This document shows positions 16,009-18,069 of a stretch of DNA of 18,069 bases, one piece after another. A program made the position numbers and the translations under genes. Source of the stretch: Desulfobacterales bacterium (lineage in GTDB: Bacteria; Desulfobacterota; Desulfobacteria; Desulfobacterales; Desulfobacteraceae); contig JAKSAU010000133.1 of the NCBI GenBank assembly GCA_022361535.1, positions 1-18,069 on the forward strand. Reading direction: 5' to 3'. The notes beneath the pieces are model-generated. The model was not told the origin of the DNA. It ran no database searches and saw only the letters and a list, made by a program, of their open reading frames with translations. Numbering within the stretch: position 1 is the first letter of the stretch; the number at the start of each line of letters is the position of its first letter.

Positions 16009-16641
16009 TTATTCACCTGGGTTGTTGTTGGACTGAATTCCCTGGATCACGATGTTAAAAAATTGAGTGGCGGCTCGGTGGGCATCAAAATCCCTTTCCA
16101 TCCATGCCTGCAGCATCATTCCGTCCATGGCACCTACAAGGCCTGCAGCAACAGCCTTTTCATCCGTATCTGCATTGAAAATACCTGATTCTTTGCCTTC
16201 TTTAACCAGTTTCGCGATAAGAATCCTAAAGGTGTCGTACATGGACAAAAGCGAGGTCCGGAAACGATCCCGCAGGTTTGGATTTCCTGCAGCTGCCCAG
16301 AATTCGAAGAAAACGGCGAAAGAATCCACTTGTTTTAGGGCGGCACTGAACAAAGAGTCCATCAAAGTGTAAAGGCGATCTGCCGCATTTCCTCCCAACC
16401 GGCTTGCATCTACTATGCAATGGCCGGCAAGATCCTGGACATACCATTCAAACACACCAAAAAACAAATCTTCCTTACTTCGGTAGTATTCGTATATAGT
16501 GCCTTTCCCCACATTGGCGGACCGTGCAATATTTATTATTTTTGCCTGGGCATATCCTTTTTGGGCAAAGACCTCCAGTGCAGATGCCAGAATCGCCTGT
16601 TGTTTCTTTTCTTTGTTTTGTTCTCTAATAGATTTGACCAT
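16009..16641 (-). CDS. TetR-family transcriptional repressor
   Basis: 210 aa. The N-terminal helix-turn-helix spans about residues 12-65: 'ILASALEVFAQKGYAQAKI', 'INIARSANVGKGTIYEYY', 'RSKEDLFFGVFEWY'. The remaining helical domain would bind a ligand and dimerise. It is the first gene of the operon and its promoter contains a TetR-type dyad, so it most probably represses itself and the five transport genes until an inducer, perhaps the transported compound, binds. The ATG at 16641 lies 14 nt after an AAGGA, which is a long spacing. Confidence 0.92.
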   Translation of the reverse strand: MVKSIREQNKEKKQQAILASALEVFAQKGYAQAKIINIARSANVGKGTIYEYYRSKEDLFFGVFEWYVQDLAGHCIVDASRLGGNAADRLYTLMDSLFSAALKQVDSFAVFFEFWAAAGNPNLRDRFRTSLLSMYDTFRILIAKLVKEGKESGIFNADTDEKAVAAGLVGAMDGMMLQAWMERDFDAHRAATQFFNIVIQGIQSNNNPGE

Positions 16642-16689
16642 TGGGTCGGCCTATATCCTTTGTTTTATGGTTGGATTTGATTTTTCAAT

Positions 16690-16719
16690 AATATTGACCG
16701 ACTGGTCGGTATTTGTCAA
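16690..16719 (-). promoter_or_regulatory. Promoter of the tetR-transport operon
   Basis: On the minus strand a perfect -35 TTGACA (16714-16719) is followed after 18 nt by AATATT (4 of 6; 16690-16695). A better-matching TATTAT would need a 20-nt spacer. It would give a leader of roughly 40 nt. No other promoter is visible inside the operon. Confidence 0.6.
16697..16710 (-). promoter_or_regulatory. TetR operator dyad
   Basis: ACCGAC-TG-GTCGGT is a perfect 6-bp inverted repeat with a 2-nt centre, of the GACCGAC-type seen upstream of many tetR genes. It lies wholly in the spacer of the promoter that reads into tetR, 56 bp upstream of its ATG. Bound repressor would cover both promoter boxes. Confidence 0.75.
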
Positions 16720-16830
16720 GTGCTTTGTATGAATTAAATTTTATAACTATCAGGATAGCTCCATCTTAATGGATCAAGACGATTGTGAGATACGTTTTTT
16801 TAGGCAGTCTTAGAATTTAATTACAGACGA

Positions 16831-16871
16831 TAACAGGTGCCGTTCATTCAAAGAAACAAGGGCACCTGTTA
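16831..16871 (-). terminator. 11-bp hairpin downstream of the flavoprotein gene
   Basis: TAACAGGTGCC (16831-16841) and GGCACCTGTTA (16861-16871) are perfect complements with a 19-nt loop, 10 bp past the flavoprotein stop. No T-run follows on the minus strand, so termination is likely but not certain. It also insulates the tetR promoter region, which otherwise shows nothing between 16720 and 16830. Confidence 0.5.
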
Positions 16872-16881
16872 ATATTATAAA

Positions 16882-17535
16882 TTACATTAATACCCTGTTT
16901 TTAATCTTTTCAGCAATATTGGGACCCAATTGTTTGGCCTGGTCCCATACGTCCGATTGATCTTCAACTTTACAGAATTTATCCGGAGTAACAGTAGTAT
17001 CATCTCCAAAGACCCAGGGAAGGGCACTCATCGAACAGGTTGAGCCAAAGCCGCAAACCAGGCATTCCGGGTTCCCGGTGATTTTCAAGTTACCCAGGAT
17101 TTCCATTCCTTCTACTGTTAAAGCATGCTCAATTTGCTGACTTGTTTCTTCAAGGCCTGGCGCGCCCCTTCCGATACCCGAGGCAACAACAACAGCAAGT
17201 CTACCGCGGTTAAGTCCGTTTTGATGTCTAAAAGAAAACAGCCTTTCAAGAAAGGCTTTGGTAAATCCGTCCACAGAGCCGTAGGGTGCATATCCACCCA
17301 CTACGATGGCATCAGCTTTTTTTACCTTTTCTGCTAATTGGGGAAAATCATCTTTTACTTTACAAATGTTGTCCTTTTTACATCCAAGGCAGGCAATACA
17401 CGGCGTTATATTCAATTTGCTCAGTTTTACAAATTCCGATTCAAGCCCGCTGCTGTTAAGTACGGCTTGGACCAACCGGTCTGTGTTACTGTTTTTTATG
17501 GGACTGCCAGAAATTCCTATGATTTTTGGTTGCAT
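16882..17535 (-). CDS. Iron-sulfur flavoprotein (Isf-like, FMN reductase fold)
   Basis: 217 aa. The N-terminus has the flavodoxin-like phosphate-binding start 'IIGISGSPIKNSNTDRL' of the NADPH-dependent FMN reductase fold. It is followed by the compact Isf cysteine motif C46-x2-C49-x2-C52-x5-C58 ('CIACLGCKKDNIC'), which holds a 4Fe-4S cluster in archaeal Isf. 'GGYAPYGSVDGFTKAFLERL' is the usual second FMN loop. A further set, C158-x2-C161-x5-C167, plus C188, lies near the C-terminus. Isf proteins pass electrons, and some reduce oxygen or peroxide in anaerobes. Here a redox or stress role is inferred. AGGAG lies shortly before the ATG, and a TATAAT -10 is found 36 nt upstream. Confidence 0.88.
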   Translation of the reverse strand: MQPKIIGISGSPIKNSNTDRLVQAVLNSSGLESEFVKLSKLNITPCIACLGCKKDNICKVKDDFPQLAEKVKKADAIVVGGYAPYGSVDGFTKAFLERLFSFRHQNGLNRGRLAVVVASGIGRGAPGLEETSQQIEHALTVEGMEILGNLKITGNPECLVCGFGSTCSMSALPWVFGDDTTVTPDKFCKVEDQSDVWDQAKQLGPNIAEKIKNRVLM

Positions 17536-17571
17536 TTTTGTCTCCTATGATGGTCTTTGTTAATTTTTTGC

Positions 17572-17615
17572 ATTATAGGACCGTAAAAGACATTTGTTTG
17601 TAGCGGCTGCTACAA
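17572..17615 (-). promoter_or_regulatory. Promoter and operator-like palindrome of the flavoprotein gene
   Basis: A consensus TATAAT lies at 17572-17577 on the minus strand. Upstream, over the expected -35 position (which is poor: CAAACA at 17 nt), is the perfect dyad TTGTAGC-N4-GCTACAA (17598-17615). A weak -35 covered by a strong dyad suggests control by a dimeric winged-helix regulator; which one cannot be said, since no regulator gene is adjacent. Confidence 0.55.
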
Positions 17616-17819
17616 TGTATAAAAAAGGTGTTGAACGTTTTACTTTTCTTTGAAATCCAATTGTATTGAAACCGTTGTTGCAGAACACCTGACTCCAACT
17701 CGGTATGTTGGTGTTACAGTATGTCAAATAAATACGGTGGGTTTTGGATTGATTCTAAACCGGCTACTAAAAATTTATCTTTGATCTAAACCGCAAATAT
17801 TATTTTGGAGTTGCATGAA
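17616..17819. other. Intergenic stretch between receiver gene and flavoprotein promoter
   Basis: About 200 bp without a credible gene. It has short inverted repeats (CCAAC...GTTGG near 17692-17712, AACACC...GGTGTT around it) and a repeated TCTAAACCG (near 17754 and 17785). None forms a convincing terminator for the minus-strand receiver gene. Confidence 0.4.
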
Positions 17820-18069
17820 TTAGTCTTCAGATATTGTTTTGTTTCCATCGAGTACTTCGCGTACTTTTTTTGCGAGTTCCGATTTGATTACGGGTTTCAT
17901 TAAAAAACCTTCTACTCCAATTGCTTCAGCTTTTTCCTTGTTTATTCGTTCACTGAATCCGGTGCAGATGATGATGGGAATCTCTGATCTTATAGATAAC
18001 AGTTCCTTAGCCAGTCTATCCCCAGTCATATAGGGCATGGTCATATCTGAGATGACAAGATCAAAGGAA
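17820..18069 (-). CDS. Receiver domain, C-terminal part (N-terminus beyond window)
   Basis: The frame is open to the window edge, so the ATG at 18044 is not the start. About 82 residues of a canonical CheY-like receiver are visible. The phospho-acceptor Asp is in 'FDLVISDMTMPYMTGDRLAK', the switch Thr in 'IPIIICTGFSE', and the conserved Lys in 'EGFLMKPV'. Unlike the receiver at 514-1524, it should be phosphorylatable. The protein ends soon after the domain with an acidic tail, so the receiver is C-terminal. This fits either a hybrid sensor histidine kinase or a single-domain regulator; the phrasing resembles hybrid kinases, but the missing part decides. Confidence 0.85.
   Translation of the reverse strand, partial: SFDLVISDMTMPYMTGDRLAKELLSIRSEIPIIICTGFSERINKEKAEAIGVEGFLMKPVIKSELAKKVREVLDGNKTISED

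Overview
The window looks like chromosomal DNA from an anaerobic, Gram-negative deltaproteobacterium (Desulfobacterota, plausibly Desulfobacteraceae). This is inferred from the gene content: an iron-sulfur flavoprotein, a stand-alone glutamate-synthase-like FMN protein, HDOD, PilZ/DUF4388 and receiver-TPR proteins, a class I adenylate cyclase outside the enterobacterial context, and an outer-membrane beta-barrel. Base composition looks even and moderate. I see no tRNA, rRNA, transposase, CRISPR array or phage gene.

Left part (1-10437) is dominated by signalling. A GAF-domain protein runs in from the left edge. On the minus strand follows a two-gene unit: a class I adenylate cyclase (cAMP synthesis), then a protein with a degenerate CheY-like receiver fused to TPR repeats. 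Divergent from it, on the plus strand, are an HDOD protein with a GAF-like C-terminus and a large EAL-CBS-GGDEF protein with an intact c-di-GMP phosphodiesterase site and an altered GGDDF cyclase site. Its Shine-Dalgarno lies inside an 11-bp hairpin. A stand-alone FMN-binding glutamate-synthase-like oxidoreductase with an N-terminal cysteine cluster follows and ends at a clear rho-independent terminator. A convergent minus-strand gene encodes a DUF4388/PATAN-PilZ c-di-GMP receptor. One cAMP-making enzyme, one c-di-GMP-turning enzyme and one c-di-GMP receptor therefore sit within about 10 kb.

Middle and right part (10578-16719) is a tight minus-strand operon of six genes: TetR repressor, secreted LolA-like protein, two paralogous FtsX/MacB-type permeases, a LolD/MacB-type ATPase, and an outer-membrane beta-barrel. 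Gene junctions are 18 bp or less, except about 100 bp before the chosen ATPase start, and Shine-Dalgarnos overlap upstream stop codons. The promoter ahead of tetR carries a perfect ACCGAC-TG-GTCGGT dyad between its -35 and -10, which fits autorepression. Together the genes look like a complete inner-membrane to periplasm to outer-membrane route for a lipid, lipoprotein or other hydrophobic substrate. This Lol-like but dedicated system is the most interesting unit of the window.

The right end (16882-18069) holds an iron-sulfur flavoprotein (Isf family) with its own promoter and a perfect 7-4-7 operator-like palindrome, and the C-terminal receiver domain of a protein that runs off the right edge.

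Three gene starts were moved downstream of the longest reading frame because a much better ribosome binding site is there: the glutamate-synthase-like protein, the second permease and the ABC ATPase.
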